A stretch of DNA of 64,000 nucleotides, taken from assembly GCF_023078275.1 (NCBI RefSeq), contig NC_062982.1, positions 4,972,501-5,036,500 on the forward strand. The letters are read 5' to 3'. Within the stretch, counting starts at the first letter, position 1, and every line of letters begins with the position of its first letter. Below are positions 63,940 to 64,000 of the stretch, in pieces. Source of the DNA: Leguminivora glycinivorella (taxonomy: Eukaryota > Arthropoda > Insecta > Lepidoptera > Tortricidae). Made by a program: the position numbers and the translations under genes. Under the pieces are notes generated by a model. The model had not been told where the DNA came from. It was given only the letters and a program-made list of their open reading frames with translations, and ran no database searches.

Positions 63940-64000
63940 GGCTACAAAATCCATACTAATATTATAAATGGGAAAGTGTGTGTGTCTGTTTGTTTGTCTG
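63940..64000 (+). repeat. Dispersed GCTAGT-family repeat, cut by window end
   Basis: CCATACTAATATTATAAATG then GGAAAGTGTGTGTGTCTGTT, the start of the family seen at 48244-48435. Confidence 0.75.

Overview
The window looks like AT-rich nuclear DNA of a moth or butterfly. This is inferred from an arthropod-type netrin gene split by GT-AG introns and from many dispersed repeats of kinds common in Lepidoptera. These include a tRNA-derived SINE with a TTTA tail, short repeats ending in GCCGCGGG and GCTAGT, repeats with internal GACA or TCTG runs, and many TA-flanked palindromic MITEs. Nothing bacterial or plasmid-like is present.

The only host gene I can support is the 3' half of a netrin on the minus strand. 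Six exons with matching phases run from 32544 down to the stop codon at 18952. They encode the second and third laminin-type EGF modules, a short linker and the whole C-terminal NTR domain. The signal peptide, laminin N-terminal domain and first EGF module are not seen. They probably lie beyond the right edge, which would put 32.5-64 kb in a long 5' intron or upstream sequence; 1-18.95 kb is then downstream intergenic DNA. The intron after the third EGF exon carries three decayed tandem copies of the 3' part of that exon. The 6-kb intron before that exon holds a 5'-truncated LINE in the same orientation as the gene.

The rest is mobile DNA. At 40.3-45.7 kb is an apparently full-length CR1/Jockey-type LINE: ORF1 is a coiled coil plus a degenerate SGNH-like domain, ORF2 is endonuclease plus reverse transcriptase. 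It sits inside a TATAG microsatellite. At 48.4-52.97 kb is a Ty3/gypsy element of CsRn1/Kabuki type with intact gag and pol and a textbook -1 frameshift signal at the gag/pol overlap, but no LTR pair I can find. Around these lie nested inverted-repeat elements (3.9-6.1, 11.2-11.9, 12.9-13.9, 53.0-53.8 kb), three copies of an element built of 121-bp tandem units (1.5, 29.3, 36.6 kb), a four-copy MITE family, five copies of a TCTG-bearing repeat, truncated LINE 3' ends, SINEs and microsatellites. In stretches not listed I saw nothing recognisable.
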